Origin: Candidatus Sabulitectum sp.
GTDB taxonomy: Bacteria > Fermentibacterota > Fermentibacteria > Fermentibacterales > JCC-6
DNA: 11,354 bases
Assembly: GCA_029940175.1 (NCBI GenBank)
Contig: JAOZRM010000082.1
Coordinates: 1,170-12,523, forward strand
Reading direction: 5' to 3'
Shown: one piece after another, positions 1 to 7,506 of the stretch
Layout of the letters: every line of letters starts with the position of its first letter
Numbering within the stretch: position 1 is the stretch's first letter
Notes under the pieces: model-generated
What the model was told of the DNA's origin: nothing
Database searches by the model: none
What the model saw: the letters and a program-made list of their open reading frames with translations, nothing else
Position numbers and translations under genes: made by a program

Positions 1-162
1 ACTGGTCAATAAGCATCGTACAATGGCTCTCGAAGCGAAAACAGGCGATAACTCAAAGGTATGCATGCATATACTCATGAAGTAACGATAAAAGTGTATG
101 TTGAGTTTTAGAGTAAATCAAACCGGTATAGCAGATACAGACAAAGTTCCGTCTTTTAACTG

Positions 163-555
163 CTACTTAGCGATGTCGACACTGGCTACAGCGGAACTGA
201 GGACGAAGGCCCTGATTATGTTGGAATCGGGGTCTGCGGGGAAGATGTAAAAACCTGCAGGGTCACGGTGAGTCAATTCAGACGTACCGTAAAACTTTTC
301 TCCATCCCTGAAGTTAACAACGACATGCCTTCCAAAGAAAGGTATTTCATTGAAATTGCGGATGTCCTTATGAAGAGAATCTCCATTGAAATCCACCACA
401 ATAAAAACCGCTTTGAGGTTTTCCAGCCAGATCTTAACTGAATCGGCTGGTTTCTCGATCGTTGCAAGATGAAAATAGGGAAGCATAGGGGTGAAGTCAG
501 AAGAATGGCCCTTGTAGATCTTTCCGTCGCTACCGTGCACCACAATTTTGTTCAT
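163..555 (-). CDS. Two-module beta protein, DUF6982-like (paralog 1)
   Basis: This is a 130-residue soluble protein of unknown function with no signal peptide. It is about half identical, without gaps over its full length, to the protein at 4945-5337. Its two halves look alike: each has a V-V-x-x-x-DG core, then a Gly and Ser/Thr a few residues later, then an F-x-L/F strand (about residues 5-30 and 77-110). This suggests a tandem small-barrel fold. From memory the pattern resembles the DUF6982 family, which has no assigned role; that name is tentative. The ATG at 555 was chosen because AAGGAGG lies six bases upstream (562-568) and because it gives exactly the paralog's length. An in-frame TTG 18 bases further upstream would place that ribosome binding site inside the gene. 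It is transcribed alone, divergently from the lipoprotein gene at 784. Confidence 0.8.
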   Translation of the reverse strand: MNKIVVHGSDGKIYKGHSSDFTPMLPYFHLATIEKPADSVKIWLENLKAVFIVVDFNGDSLHKDIRNFNEIPFFGRHVVVNFRDGEKFYGTSELTHRDPAGFYIFPADPDSNIIRAFVLSSAVASVDIAK

Positions 556-588
556 GTGACGCCTCCTTAACAAATGATACCTGCTTAC

Positions 589-617
589 ATGTTAACTGCA
601 TTATCGTGCGATGTCAA
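589..617 (-). promoter_or_regulatory. Sigma70-type promoter for the gene at 163-555
   Basis: On the minus strand this reads TTGACA (612-617), a 17-base spacer, then TAACAT (589-594). Five of six -10 bases and all six -35 bases match consensus. The -10 box ends 33 bases before the ATG, leaving a short leader that contains only the ribosome binding site. The paralog at 4945-5337 has the same hexamers (one base different in the -35), the same spacer length and the same distance to the start codon, which strongly supports the call. Confidence 0.8.
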
Positions 618-698
618 GAGAAATGTGAGAATGAACTGCCCAAGGCACTTTCTATAATGAAGAAAGAGTGTTACATTGTACTGTTCAAAATGAATCGG

Positions 699-728
699 TT
701 TACAGCACTGTTTTCTTTAGCTTATGCT
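699..728 (+). promoter_or_regulatory. Candidate promoter for the lipoprotein operon at 784
   Basis: TTTACA (699-704), an 18-base spacer and TATGCT (723-728) form a plausible sigma70-type promoter about 55 bases before the GTG start. A perfect TATAAT lies further upstream at 653-658 but has no convincing -35 box, so which one is used is uncertain. Confidence 0.35.
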
Positions 729-783
729 GTATCGGAGGGGTAAACAAGATTCTCAGGGATGAATTAACCTTTAGGAGGGTACT

Positions 784-1329
784 GTGAAAACAACAAAATT
801 ATTTGCACTGGCAACTGTTCTGGCACTGTTTGCAATTGGAGGCTGCATCGGAGGCGATACTGCTGCTGATGCAGACTCAAACGAATCAGCTTCAGATGCA
901 GTGGCAGTGGACAACGATGCTGAAACCTCAGCACCGGTGGAAACTGCTTCATCTCCAGACGAAGATTCAGAATATGATCCTGATCCAACAGACATAAACT
1001 ATGACAACCTGGATGCAGGTATTCCAGATGGTTTTCCAGACGTGATCCCTGTTTACGATCTTGCGCATTCAACTGTTCTGGGCGGCACAGGACAGAACGC
1101 CGGTGGAACAATGGTATATAATCTTGTTATAGGCAGTAATGATCTGGTATCAGATGTATCAGATGATATACTCAGCAAAATAGAGAATATAAGTATGGAT
1201 ATTTCCGTTGAAGGATCCACCATGGTCATGGGATATATGGGGGACTGGGATTACACAATTACAGTTGATAATGGAGAAGCGGATGGTTACACAACTGTTA
1301 TTACTTACAGCATAGTCGAGAAGCAATAA
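784..1329 (+). CDS. Lipoprotein with acidic linker and compact C-terminal domain
   Basis: This is a 181-residue predicted lipoprotein. The N-terminus has a Lys-containing n-region, a hydrophobic stretch and a lipobox I-G-G-C with the lipidated Cys at residue 21. A low-complexity linker rich in Asp, Glu, Ser and Ala follows (about 22-70). The C-terminal domain (about 72-181) begins with a G-I-P-D-G-F-P-D-V-I-P-V-Y segment, like the 'PxxFPxDIPxY' start seen in many uncharacterised bacterial lipoproteins, and ends in alternating beta-strand sequence. The start is GTG at 784, with AGGAGG five bases upstream (773-778). It is the first of three genes running the same way with short gaps, all encoding exported proteins. 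The function is unknown, and membrane anchoring is inferred from the lipobox. Confidence 0.82.
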   Translation: MKTTKLFALATVLALFAIGGCIGGDTAADADSNESASDAVAVDNDAETSAPVETASSPDEDSEYDPDPTDINYDNLDAGIPDGFPDVIPVYDLAHSTVLGGTGQNAGGTMVYNLVIGSNDLVSDVSDDILSKIENISMDISVEGSTMVMGYMGDWDYTITVDNGEADGYTTVITYSIVEKQ

Positions 1330-1372
1330 GTAGACTGGAGAATCCAACCGGATAATTGAAGGGGGAATCACG

Positions 1373-1981
1373 TTGAAATGGATTCTTGTATTAGCACTGT
1401 TTGCTATCTCTGCCTTTTCGGAAACTGTTTTTGAAGAGGATGTTGAAGTATGGGCTGAAATTGACCGGATCAATCAGACTCTTACTGAGGCTGATGAACT
1501 AAGTTCTGATGATCTGGAACTCCTGTTCCAGGAAACAGTGGAATTTGCAGTGTCGTATGAACTGGAATCTCAATTCGAAGATCTTAGATCAGACGCGTTT
1601 GAAACTGATTACTTCGATGCAATTGATTCTTATGCAGACCGTGCCGGTCCGGCGATAAATGTATTTATTATGGGAGAGTCGAACAACATAGGAGTGAATA
1701 TTCCTGCATTCCTGGATGTCAGTCATGCTGATACAGAGGCCTATACATTTTTTCTTGTGAGCGTTGGTGGTTTTTATGTTGGTGGGGAGCGTTCACGTAT
1801 TGGCACGGCAGAGTTTCCTGTTTGGATGGATCGCACCTCATCAAGTGCTCAAGCTTCAGTGGATTCTGTAAGATCTGAAGAGTGGCTGGGGTACTGGCAA
1901 ATCATTCATCCGTCACTCGATGGTTACTTCCAGACAATTGCTGATGAGACTATCCTGCAGCTTAGTGCAGGAGTTGAATAG
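1373..1981 (+). CDS. Secreted hypothetical protein
   Basis: This 202-residue protein has a short Sec signal peptide (residues 1-16, cleavage likely after A-F-S). The mature protein is acidic and alpha-helical at its N-terminal half (about 20-90, many Glu, Asp and Leu). A more beta-like region follows (about 95-150, with hydrophobic stretches around F-F-L-V-S-V-G-G-F-Y-V-G-G), and a Trp-rich segment lies near 165-180. I recognise no family. The start is TTG at 1373, giving M-K-W, with AAGGGGG seven bases upstream; no ATG alternative fits the signal peptide. It lies 43 bases after the lipoprotein and 23 bases before the next exported protein, so co-transcription is likely. Confidence 0.72.
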   Translation: MKWILVLALFAISAFSETVFEEDVEVWAEIDRINQTLTEADELSSDDLELLFQETVEFAVSYELESQFEDLRSDAFETDYFDAIDSYADRAGPAINVFIMGESNNIGVNIPAFLDVSHADTEAYTFFLVSVGGFYVGGERSRIGTAEFPVWMDRTSSSAQASVDSVRSEEWLGYWQIIHPSLDGYFQTIADETILQLSAGVE

Positions 1982-2004
1982 AGGAATGGTCAGGAAGTAA
2001 TGTG

Positions 2005-2643
2005 ATGGTATTCGGTATTATTGCAGTTTGCCTGGTGTTGGGTTTTCTTGAGGATTCCGGTTACGATATTCTTGTTCCAGGAAGCTATTTTGAGGGCGAA
2101 TCCGAAGCGGAGAGAGGTGATGTCTGGCAGGGACTTTTCGCTTCAACCAATGGGTATGAACTAAGAACGGTAGAGCTGGTAGTAAAGGCCTCACATTCTC
2201 TTATTGACAGCATGGAAGGGGAGAGAACCGGTAAGCGAGTTATTGTTGCCGGTGAAGAAGGCAAACTGCTCTTTCTTCTTAGATCAGAGGTACTTTTCTC
2301 TGAAGGACAGATTCATACAGAACTTGTGAATACAGGTGACCTCCAGATTGGTATTTCCATTCCACTAAGCAATTCCAACAGGATATTTACAACAGAATCG
2401 GGGTTGTTTCTATCTGACGGTGAAATTTCACAGAGACTTTCTGACGTCTATCCGGACTCTCACGGTGAAGGTGTTGCCGTTGTATGGATAGGAGACCTTG
2501 ATGGTGATGGAAGGATTGATCTGGTTCTGGATGATCAACCTCATTATGCCATCAAGTGTTTTTACAGACTTTTTCTCTCAACCGAAGCCGAATCAGGTTC
2601 ACTGGTGAAAGAAGTTGCCAGCTTTATGGCGGTTGCATGCTGA
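2005..2643 (+). CDS. Secreted protein with DxDxDG calcium-binding-type loop
   Basis: This 212-residue exported protein starts with a short hydrophobic signal segment (about residues 1-14). Near the C-terminus, G-D-L-D-G-D-G-R-I-D (about 163-172) matches the DxDxDGxxD calcium loop of FG-GAP/VCBS and dockerin-like repeats. It is followed by an L-V-L-D-D strand and a tail ending at a terminal Cys. Only one loop is present, so this is not a full propeller. The ATG at 2005 was chosen over the GTG at 2002 because AGGAAG (1992-1997) is seven bases from the ATG but only four from the GTG. It is the third gene of the 784-2643 run. Calcium binding is inferred from the motif and the function is unknown. 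Confidence 0.72.
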   Translation: MVFGIIAVCLVLGFLEDSGYDILVPGSYFEGESEAERGDVWQGLFASTNGYELRTVELVVKASHSLIDSMEGERTGKRVIVAGEEGKLLFLLRSEVLFSEGQIHTELVNTGDLQIGISIPLSNSNRIFTTESGLFLSDGEISQRLSDVYPDSHGEGVAVVWIGDLDGDGRIDLVLDDQPHYAIKCFYRLFLSTEAESGSLVKEVASFMAVAC

Positions 2644-2677
2644 AAAGGGTGGAGTAAGTGGATAGTAGCGTACTGCT

Positions 2678-3580
2678 CTAAAAAGAACCGATCACCATAA
2701 ACAGCCCGAACAGAGTCATGGCAACGCCGGAGAGCAATTGAAGCCCGAATTCAAGGTTTTTTCCTTTTACCGGATCTTTGAACAGGGCTGTCATTCGATT
2801 TCTCATAAGAATGGTTAGCAGTGCAACGGTTGCCAGAAGAATTCCCATCCCCAGTGACATCATTACTACCGATAGAATTCCTATCTTTATTGCTTTCCCG
2901 GCAACGGCCAGTATCATTATCGCGGATGCCGCGGGACATGGTATCAGTCCTGACAGGATCAGCCCACTCAATCCTGTGTTTTTTCTTTTCGAGTGTTTCT
3001 TTAAGCGATGATCTTTGAATCCATGAATGACCATCCAGAGACCCAGGATCAGGATGATCCCATACGTTACTGGAAAAAGAAGATTTTGTGCTTTGTCAAC
3101 AGAAACCAGCAGAGAGCGTGTGGTAAACAGATAGAATCCTCCCACAAGAACTATGGCACTTGCTGCATGCACAAGAGCAAGCAGAAAACCGGCAATAACG
3201 CCCCTTAGAGGTTTTGAACCCTCTCCCATAAAATATGCTGCAAGTACCGCTTTTCTGTGTCCCGGACCGATTGCGTGAAGAACTCCAAAAACAAAAGAAG
3301 CAGCCAGCAGAAGCCAGAGGCTTCGCAGGTTACCGTTATCATTAACATCTGTCATGGCATCAGAAATGGATCTCTGCAGTTTTCGCTGAGTTGCTGCGCT
3401 TTTTGTGATAATTGAACCGAGTACAGGCCAGGTAGAAGGGCCAGTAGGCACTGTGACGGAGTTCTCTGATGAAGCATCTTCAGTGGAGCCACCGGATAGA
3501 AACGGATTTGACTGTGAGAAGGATGGAACACTGCAAAGCAGCAGGATCAGGATCAGAGCCGGTCTGAGGATTCTTATCAT
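2678..3580 (-). CDS. NicO-family nickel/cobalt transporter
   Basis: This 300-residue membrane protein resembles the NicO/RcnA family, which moves Ni2+ or Co2+ across the inner membrane. Residues 1-22 form a signal peptide, and a periplasmic region extends to about 85. About six membrane segments follow, near 87-105, 127-152, 167-187, 203-227, 232-258 and 276-299. Family landmarks are visible: H102 with the G-P-G-H-R-K motif (105-110) in the first segment, H138 in the second, and the G-L-I-P-C-P motif (211-216) in the fourth. A basic loop (about 186-200) carries three His. The ATG at 3580 is one base after the stop of the upstream DUF1007 gene and lacks its own clear ribosome binding site, so translation is probably coupled. 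Import versus efflux, and the metal, cannot be told from sequence. Confidence 0.86.
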   Translation of the reverse strand: MIRILRPALILILLLCSVPSFSQSNPFLSGGSTEDASSENSVTVPTGPSTWPVLGSIITKSAATQRKLQRSISDAMTDVNDNGNLRSLWLLLAASFVFGVLHAIGPGHRKAVLAAYFMGEGSKPLRGVIAGFLLALVHAASAIVLVGGFYLFTTRSLLVSVDKAQNLLFPVTYGIILILGLWMVIHGFKDHRLKKHSKRKNTGLSGLILSGLIPCPAASAIMILAVAGKAIKIGILSVVMMSLGMGILLATVALLTILMRNRMTALFKDPVKGKNLEFGLQLLSGVAMTLFGLFMVIGSF

Positions 3581-3581
3581 A

Positions 3582-4199
3582 TCAGTCGGGACTCATGTAG
3601 ACAACAAGCTCTTGTGGAAAAGCAGTTCCAGAGTATGTGCTGCCCTCCCGTGAGACAGAGACATTGCCACCGTATGTAATGCTTATGTCATCGTTCTGCT
3701 CAATTTGATATGCCGCATTGGAACTGCCGGGTCCGCTTATTGATATGGGAGTACCTTCCTTGTAAAGGATGTCGCAGTAGTAGGTGCTGTCATAGATGGC
3801 AATTCTGAATTCACCTTGTGTTACTCTGATATTGAAAGGACAGAAAAAACGGTAAACCAGCGCCCCGCCCTGGAGGAATACAGAGAATTCTTCTATTTGA
3901 GATGGAGAGAGAGTCTGGCCGTTGATGTTCAGGAAAGTGAAATAGTCTGAGGACTCAAGGTTGGAAAAAGCGTTTGAAAAAACTTCCGAGGTTTCTGCAT
4001 GAGAGAATTCACCGTTTCCATTGATATCAAAATCTGTGCAGATAGCAGCGGTGAACATGGGATCGAAATGCCAGGTTATCTCAACACCTTCCAATTCATC
4101 ATTTCTCAATCTGATCTCCATCTCCGTGTCTATGAACATGTGAGGATGGGATAACAACACTCCCCACAAGACAAAGATGAGAGGTATCGAATATTTCAA
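3582..4199 (-). CDS. DUF1007 family periplasmic protein
   Basis: This 205-residue exported protein is of the DUF1007 type, a family commonly encoded beside NicO metal transporters. A short signal peptide (residues 1-17) is followed directly by H-P-H (18-20), so the mature protein probably begins with His. An EF-hand-like loop, D58-x-N60-x-N62-G63-x-F65-x-x-x-E69, is a canonical calcium-binding arrangement. The rest is beta-rich with three Cys (54, 120, 142). The start is TTG at 4199, supported by AAGGAG five bases upstream (minus strand, 4205-4210). It is the first gene of a two-gene unit with the transporter. It most likely acts as a periplasmic metal-binding partner; that role is inferred from context and the metal is unknown. 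Confidence 0.82.
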   Translation of the reverse strand: MKYSIPLIFVLWGVLLSHPHMFIDTEMEIRLRNDELEGVEITWHFDPMFTAAICTDFDINGNGEFSHAETSEVFSNAFSNLESSDYFTFLNINGQTLSPSQIEEFSVFLQGGALVYRFFCPFNIRVTQGEFRIAIYDSTYYCDILYKEGTPISISGPGSSNAAYQIEQNDDISITYGGNVSVSREGSTYSGTAFPQELVVYMSPD

Positions 4200-4303
4200 A
4201 AATGCTCCTTCCTGGAAAAATGAGTATATCCAAATATATCACTGAATTCTTTCTGGAGTACAGAGTATATTGTATTGGAAGAGTATTATTTGAGGAGATA
4301 TAT

Positions 4304-4942
4304 ATGAGTGCTACCAACTGGAGTCGTCACAGAAGGAATATGGTAAAACTCCTGAAAGACATGGGAATACAGGGTAATCTCATTCTTTCCAGTATGGGAA
4401 TAGTTGAGCGTCATCTTTTTGTTCCTGAGTTTTACAGGTTTCAGCACAATTGGGATCCTTATGTAAATTATCCTCTTCCCATCGGTTATGGTCAAACAAT
4501 CTCTCAACCCTATGTTGCTGCTTATATGCTTGAAAAACTGAAACTGATAGCAGGCGATAAGGTTCTTGAGATAGGGAGTGGATCCGGATATCTGGCAGCT
4601 GTACTCTATGAGATGGGTGTTGAAGTATATGCAATAGAGATCGTACCTGAATTGTATTGCATGGCGGGTAAAGTTTTATCTCACAAAATTCATCAGCGAC
4701 TTGGTGACGGATACGCAGGCTGGCCGGAGTATGCACCGTTTGACGCAATTGTGGTCAGTTGTGCTCCGGAAAGCATTCCAGATACTCTTGTTTCTCAACT
4801 GAAAGACAGGGGACGAATGATCCTTCCTGTAGGTAAAGAAAACCAGCGGTTGACATTTCTCAAAAAGGAAGGTGGACAAATTATCTCCAGAGAGGACCTT
4901 CCTGTAAGGTTTGTCCCAATGGTGCACAGTAAGAGATCCTGA
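4304..4942 (+). CDS. pcm: Protein-L-isoaspartate O-methyltransferase
   Basis: This 212-residue cytoplasmic enzyme transfers a methyl group from S-adenosylmethionine to L-isoaspartyl residues in aged proteins, starting their repair. The signature regions occur in order: R-H-L-F-V-P-E (about 36-42), P-L-P-I-G-Y-G-Q-T-I-S-Q-P (57-69), the SAM-binding V-L-E-I-G-S-G-S-G-Y (87-96), the acidic strand end V-Y-A-I-E-I (108-113), G-D-G-Y-x-G-W (134-140), and a C-terminal V-R-F-V-P-M-V (201-207). The length is typical for the family. The ATG at 4304 has GAGGAG six bases upstream (4292-4297); an in-frame ATG at 4202 would add 34 atypical residues and bury that site. It is divergent from DUF1007, and its stop lies two bases from the end of the convergent gene at 4945. 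Confidence 0.95.
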   Translation: MSATNWSRHRRNMVKLLKDMGIQGNLILSSMGIVERHLFVPEFYRFQHNWDPYVNYPLPIGYGQTISQPYVAAYMLEKLKLIAGDKVLEIGSGSGYLAAVLYEMGVEVYAIEIVPELYCMAGKVLSHKIHQRLGDGYAGWPEYAPFDAIVVSCAPESIPDTLVSQLKDRGRMILPVGKENQRLTFLKKEGGQIISREDLPVRFVPMVHSKRS

Positions 4943-4944
4943 TG

Positions 4945-5337
4945 TTATTCAACAATATCAATACTGTCAATGAAAGAGTTAATTACAAATACACGTTCAG
5001 TATTTGCATCCGGATCAATAGGGAAGATGAAGAACCCGATCCTTTCTCTGTGGATAGCATCGGATGTTCCAAACAGAATTTCACCATCATGAAAAGAGAT
5101 GACAACGTGCTTACCAGATACTGTAGCTTTGCTGAAGTCATGAGAATCAACATGGAGGAAATCGCCCTGGAAGTTCTTTACGAAAAAGACAGCCTTGAGG
5201 TTGTCTAATGTTATCTCTTCTTTGCTTGACGGCTCGTCCGTGCTGGTAAGATGGAATTTTTCCTTTCTTGGAGAAAAATCACTGGTGTGCCCTTTTGTGA
5301 TTTTGCCATTTTTTGCATGTGCAACAATCCTATTCAA
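4945..5337 (-). CDS. Two-module beta protein, DUF6982-like (paralog 2)
   Basis: This 130-residue protein aligns without gaps to the product of 163-555, with about 64 of 130 residues identical by hand count. The conserved blocks are K-G-H-x-S-D-F-x-P, N-L-K-A-V-F, G-D-x-L-H, H-V-V, D-G-E, G-T-S, G-F-x-I-F-P and D-P-D-x-N. It shows the same internal two-fold repeat. The role is unknown. The start is TTG at 5337, where paralog 1 uses ATG, with AGGGAGG six bases upstream (5344-5350), the same spacing as in paralog 1. It is transcribed divergently from the exported dikinase-like gene and ends tail to tail with pcm. Retention of both full-length copies suggests related but non-identical jobs. Confidence 0.82.
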   Translation of the reverse strand: MNRIVAHAKNGKITKGHTSDFSPRKEKFHLTSTDEPSSKEEITLDNLKAVFFVKNFQGDFLHVDSHDFSKATVSGKHVVISFHDGEILFGTSDAIHRERIGFFIFPIDPDANTERVFVINSFIDSIDIVE

Positions 5338-5370
5338 TTGTAACCTCCCTGTAAGATGAGCATTACCTTA

Positions 5371-5399
5371 ATGTTAACTCAATTGGACTGTTGCGTCAA
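5371..5399 (-). promoter_or_regulatory. Sigma70-type promoter for the gene at 4945-5337
   Basis: On the minus strand this reads TTGACG (5394-5399), a 17-base spacer, then TAACAT (5371-5376). The distance from the -10 box to the start codon equals that of the paralog at 163-555, and the AGT just upstream of the -10 box is shared as well. Confidence 0.75.
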
Positions 5400-5481
5400 T
5401 GGATTCATGTTTATGCTTCCAGTAATGAAAGGAATAATCCCATTTCTCAGGGCGTATTTCAGCCATGGATAAGGAGTATCT

Positions 5482-7473
5482 ATGAGAAAATTGAACTGTT
5501 TCATGCTGATCTGTTTGCTTGCACCTGCAGCCATGGGAAACGTGATAGAGGATTGCACCGGAACACCGGTGGAAGCTACAGAAATTGATGCTACTCTCTC
5601 AATTCACTCAGGTACTCTTGCTATTAATGGAAGAGCTGTTTTTGACAGCCTTGCTTCAGGCAGTGATCTGAGATCAACAATGCAGCTTTCCGAAGTGAAA
5701 TTTCTGATCTCAGACATCCGTACGGACAGCCCCAAGCTGTATTTCATCAACTCAAATGCTTTTGAGTATCACTGGAAATTCTTCAACGAAGCCCTGGGAT
5801 GGAATCTGAGTCTGCTGGACTTTAATACAAGAACATACACGGATTTCAACAGAAGATTAATTGCGGGAAGTGTAGTTGCTCACGATAGATACGCCGGAGA
5901 ATATTTCTCCAACGGGGTCTATGCAATTGAATTCTGGCCCAGTGATCCTGTCCATGCTGATGATGTTTTACTTGCTTACAACCTGGTTACGGTTGGTATG
6001 GAATTTGCCTCTGGCAGCATAGTGTACCATCCTACCGGAGAAACACAAGTTCAGATCTACCATGATGAGTATGAGTTGTTTGACCAGGGAGGTGTTCCGG
6101 TTCTGTTCACCTCTGAACTGTACAGTGGCGTGGACTACGCCGCTCTGAATACAGGCGTAGCATGTGGAGTTCTACGGATTGGTATTCCTGGCGGAGTGTT
6201 CTCTTCAAGAGATATTCTGGTCTTTGAATCAATTCCAAATGACATAAGCCATGTTGCGGGAATCATTACAACAATTCCTCAAACTCCTCTGTCGCATATC
6301 AATCTCAAGGCCATGCAGAACGGCACTCCCAACATCTACATTCCGGGCTTCTCCCAAAGCGCTGAATTTCAGTCGCTGCTGGGGAGTTACGTACGTCTGA
6401 CAGCTCTTCCCGGAGGATACACCATTGAGGAAATCCCCTTCTCAGTCGCAGAAGACTGGCTTGAGTCTGTTAGACCGGATTCGGTAACATTTTTAACCAG
6501 GCTTCTTTCCGAGAGCAGGATACTGCCTATTGATGAAATCAAATTGTCCCATTCAGGTGCTTACGGAGCAAAGTCAGCGAGTCTAGGTGAACTTACATGG
6601 TGCCTCCCCTGGTTCAGTGTGCCTGACGGGTACGCCATTCCATTCTATTATTACCACAAATTCATGGAATACAATGAATTGTATCATTCAATCGACTCCC
6701 TGCTTGCAAGTGATGAATTCAGTGGCAGCTTCCAGCAGAGGGAAGATATGCTGAAAGTTCTTCGGCAAAGGATCACGGAGAGTGAGATTCCTCCATGGAT
6801 GATGGATTCCCTTTCAGTAATGTGGGAACAGTTCGAACCTTCTGTATCTCTTCGATGTCGTTCCAGCACAAACAATGAGGATATGCCGGGTTTTAACGGC
6901 GCCGGGCTTTACAATTCGTTTACCCATCATCCACAGGAAGGACATATTTCTGAAACTATCAAGCAGGTGTGGGCAGGAATGTGGACTTACAGAGCTTTTG
7001 AAGAAAGAGAATTCCACAGAATAGATCATTTCTCAGCCGCAATGGGTGTACTTATTCATCCCAGTTTCAAAGATGAACTTGCAAATGGGGTGGCAGTAAC
7101 TAGAAACGTTTTTAACCCGTTCATCACCGGATATTACGTGAATGTTCAATTGGGTGAAGATATGGTTACTAATCCCGAATCAGAATCGGTACCGGAAGAG
7201 TTCATTGTTACCCGGCAGAATCTTACCGGTACTGTACTGAGTGAGATCCAGTACATCGGTCTTTCAAATAGAGTGCCATCAGAAGAAAAGGTTCTATCCA
7301 CTGAGCAAATTGAACAACTGGTGGATTACCTGGAAATGATACATCACCATTACACGATCGTTTACGGGATAGACACAGAAAATTCTGGTTTTGCCATGGA
7401 GATTGAATTCAAGATCACTGACCAGGGTGAACTGATTGTAAAACAGGCCAGGCCCTGGGTAAGCAACACATGA
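5482..7473 (+). CDS. Exported PEP/pyruvate-dikinase-like protein
   Basis: This 663-residue protein has a signal peptide (1-19, cleavage likely after A-M-G). An N-terminal region (about 20-235) of unknown fold is followed by a phosphohistidine-like domain (about 240-310), where P-L-S-H-I-N-L-K-A (269-277) puts H272 in the catalytic-His position. The C-terminal part matches the PPDK_N/PEP-synthase ATP-binding domain: G-A-K-S-A-S-L-G-E-L (362-371), R-C-R-S-S-T-N-N-E-D (458-467), G-V-A-V-T-R-N-V-F-N-P (536-546), E-I-E-F (640-643) and V-K-Q-A-R-P-W (653-659). No C-terminal PEP/pyruvate barrel is present. His domain before ATP domain is the order of glucan, water dikinases, not of PEP synthase. Expected chemistry is ATP-dependent phosphotransfer through His; the acceptor is unknown. 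The ATG at 5482 has AAGGAG five bases upstream. It could instead be an inactive or binding-only relative. Confidence 0.8.
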   Translation: MRKLNCFMLICLLAPAAMGNVIEDCTGTPVEATEIDATLSIHSGTLAINGRAVFDSLASGSDLRSTMQLSEVKFLISDIRTDSPKLYFINSNAFEYHWKFFNEALGWNLSLLDFNTRTYTDFNRRLIAGSVVAHDRYAGEYFSNGVYAIEFWPSDPVHADDVLLAYNLVTVGMEFASGSIVYHPTGETQVQIYHDEYELFDQGGVPVLFTSELYSGVDYAALNTGVACGVLRIGIPGGVFSSRDILVFESIPNDISHVAGIITTIPQTPLSHINLKAMQNGTPNIYIPGFSQSAEFQSLLGSYVRLTALPGGYTIEEIPFSVAEDWLESVRPDSVTFLTRLLSESRILPIDEIKLSHSGAYGAKSASLGELTWCLPWFSVPDGYAIPFYYYHKFMEYNELYHSIDSLLASDEFSGSFQQREDMLKVLRQRITESEIPPWMMDSLSVMWEQFEPSVSLRCRSSTNNEDMPGFNGAGLYNSFTHHPQEGHISETIKQVWAGMWTYRAFEEREFHRIDHFSAAMGVLIHPSFKDELANGVAVTRNVFNPFITGYYVNVQLGEDMVTNPESESVPEEFIVTRQNLTGTVLSEIQYIGLSNRVPSEEKVLSTEQIEQLVDYLEMIHHHYTIVYGIDTENSGFAMEIEFKITDQGELIVKQARPWVSNT

Positions 7474-7506
7474 AGAGATAGACAGTGAAACAGAAAAAGA
7501 TCTTGA

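Noticed and set aside
2..85. Open frame at the left edge that could be the tail of a plus-strand gene
   Set aside because: Two frames are open over this short stretch (2-85 and 3-80) and a third ends at 12. Nothing in the residues favours one, so 1-162 is left unannotated.
2660..2680. Possible terminator between the convergent genes at 2643 and 2678
   Set aside because: Only a four-base AGTA/TACT stem with a three-base loop is present, and the nearby A-run is short. It is not stable enough to claim.
4202..4303. 34-residue N-terminal extension of pcm from the ATG at 4202
   Set aside because: The ribosome site at 4292-4297 and the family's usual length support the ATG at 4304. The extension would begin almost at the divergent start codon.
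4942..5208. 88-residue plus-strand frame after pcm
   Set aside because: It is antisense to the conserved paralog at 4945-5337 and has no ribosome site.
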